This document shows, in pieces, positions 14,106 to 14,465 of a stretch of 14,465 nt of DNA; position 1 is the first letter of the stretch; each line of letters starts with the position of its first letter. This DNA comes from Firmicutes bacterium UBA3920 (lineage in GTDB: Bacteria > Bacillota > Clostridia > Caldicoprobacterales > Xylanivirgaceae). The stretch is taken from assembly GCA_002386065.1 (NCBI GenBank), contig DGES01000106.1, positions 23,436 to 37,900 on the forward strand, given 5' to 3'. Made by a program: the position numbers and the translations under genes. The notes beneath the pieces were generated by a model. It was not told where the DNA came from. It did not search any database and was given only the letters and a program-made list of their open reading frames with translations.

Positions 14106-14285
14106 TTACCCATCCACTACTCCAAATCCCTTGAATAAGCTTCCTCCTCCAAATAATGTCACTAAAATTAAGAAGAAAAACAGCAATTCAGATCCAGATT
14201 TGAAGATGCCGCAATTACAGAAAAATATCACTAAAAGTAAAAAGAAAAATAATAAACTGTCATCGATCCTTCCACAAAAGCCCAT
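14106..14285 (-). CDS. Small hydrophobic protein with an internal duplication (possible sporulation protein)
   Basis: This 59-residue gene is supported by an AAAGGAGG ribosome binding site 7 nt before the ATG and a strong terminator behind it. The protein contains two tandem copies of a segment about 23 residues long: DDSLLFFFLLLVIFFCNCG (8-26) and SELLFFFLILVTLFGGG (32-48). LLFFF-L-LV is common to both, and the DNA is also similar. Each copy is long enough to span or insert in a membrane and ends in a Gly/Cys or Gly-rich stretch. C4, C23 and C25 are the only cysteines. I do not recognise a named family. Short Gly-rich hydrophobic proteins of this look occur among Clostridia and Bacillus spore-associated proteins (YjcZ-like), and the upstream promoter looks sigma-K-like, so a spore role is inferred. 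There is no sign of an enzyme. Confidence 0.75.
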   Translation of the reverse strand: MGFCGRIDDSLLFFFLLLVIFFCNCGIFKSGSELLFFFLILVTLFGGGSLFKGFGVVDG

Positions 14286-14339
14286 ACTTATACCTCCTTT
14301 TTCAGTCTTTTATGTCTATTGTTTACCTTCTGTCTAGTT

Positions 14340-14367
14340 TATTATATGAGTATCTAAAAAAATAGGT
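14340..14367 (-). promoter_or_regulatory. Sigma-K-like promoter for the small hydrophobic gene
   Basis: On the minus strand CATATAATA (14348-14340) fits the sigma-K -10 consensus CATANNNTA. ACC (14367-14365) lies 16 nt upstream as the expected AC-type -35. The distance to the ATG is about 55 nt. No good sigma-A promoter was seen in the same stretch. Confidence 0.45.
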
Positions 14368-14408
14368 GATACTATATAAACCGAAAAAGAAAGATTTTAT
14401 ATTATTTA

Positions 14409-14465
14409 TTAATCAAGGTTCACTGGATCTTGGGTCTTAAAATATCTATCCCATCTCTCTACATA
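14409..14465 (-). CDS. Possible C-terminal end of a gene running off the right edge
   Basis: One minus-strand frame is open from the edge for 18 codons to a TAA (14411-14409). It encodes a plausible soluble tail, YVERWDRYFKTQDPVNLD. The other two frames contain early stops. I do not recognise the protein, and 18 codons are weak evidence by themselves. Confidence 0.3.
   Translation of the reverse strand, partial: YVERWDRYFKTQDPVNLD

Noticed and set aside
14131..14337. 68-codon + strand frame, Lys/Pro/Asn-rich
   Set aside because: It is the shadow of the minus-strand hydrophobic gene, which has the ribosome binding site, promoter and terminator. The Lys/Asn-rich protein is simply the complement of a Phe/Leu-rich one.
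1..14465. CRISPR array, tRNA, rRNA, IS element or prophage gene
   Set aside because: No regularly spaced repeats, cloverleaf-like sequence, transposase or phage protein was seen on either strand.

Overview
The window looks like a chromosomal segment of a low-GC, Gram-positive anaerobe of the class Clostridia. The evidence is AT-rich sequence with heavy ATA, AGA and TTA codon use, strong GGAGG-type ribosome binding sites, a CheX homologue, an EndoA/EndoAI (MazEF-type) pair, a UgtP-like lipid glycosyltransferase and a small hydrophobic protein behind a promoter that resembles a sporulation (sigma-K) promoter. No tRNA, rRNA, IS element, prophage gene or CRISPR array is visible. I cannot name the genus.

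Region 1 (1-6659) is a sugar-acid catabolism cluster. The 3' end of a tagaturonate epimerase (uxaE) on the + strand converges on a minus-strand set. In transcription order that set is a xylose-isomerase-like TIM-barrel protein, a universal-stress-like protein, 6-phosphogluconate dehydrogenase (gnd), a short-chain dehydrogenase of the fructuronate reductase/mannonate oxidoreductase type, a LarA-superfamily nickel-pincer racemase/epimerase and an aldose 1-epimerase. Taken together they suggest an unusual route. Tagaturonate would become fructuronate (UxaE), then mannonate (SDR), then gluconate by C2 epimerisation (LarA homologue). A kinase outside the window would make 6-phosphogluconate, which Gnd would convert to ribulose 5-phosphate and CO2. 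This would feed hexuronates into the pentose phosphate pathway and bypass mannonate dehydratase and KDPG aldolase. The reading is inference from family membership and context. Two different perfect palindromes mark the two internal promoter regions: a CRE/LacI-type site before gnd and a 24-bp site of unknown owner before the larA homologue.

Region 2 (6721-10808) is a run of conserved housekeeping genes on the minus strand: cheX-acpS-nnr, then endoAI-endoA, then a YitT-family membrane protein. cheX, acpS and nnr are packed with 3-4 nt gaps. A 150-nt gap precedes the toxin-antitoxin pair. An intrinsic terminator separates the pair from yitT, leaving yitT almost no room for its own promoter.

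Region 3 (10809-14465) holds chorismate synthase (aroC) on the + strand, facing a lone peptidoglycan-binding-domain protein and a UgtP-like diacylglycerol glucosyltransferase on the minus strand, with inverted-repeat terminators between them. The last 760 nt are mostly AT-rich spacer. They contain one previously easy-to-miss gene: a 59-residue, strongly hydrophobic protein built from two tandem copies of a segment of about 23 residues, with a perfect ribosome binding site, its own terminator and a sigma-K-like promoter. The right edge carries what may be the last 18 codons of another minus-strand gene.
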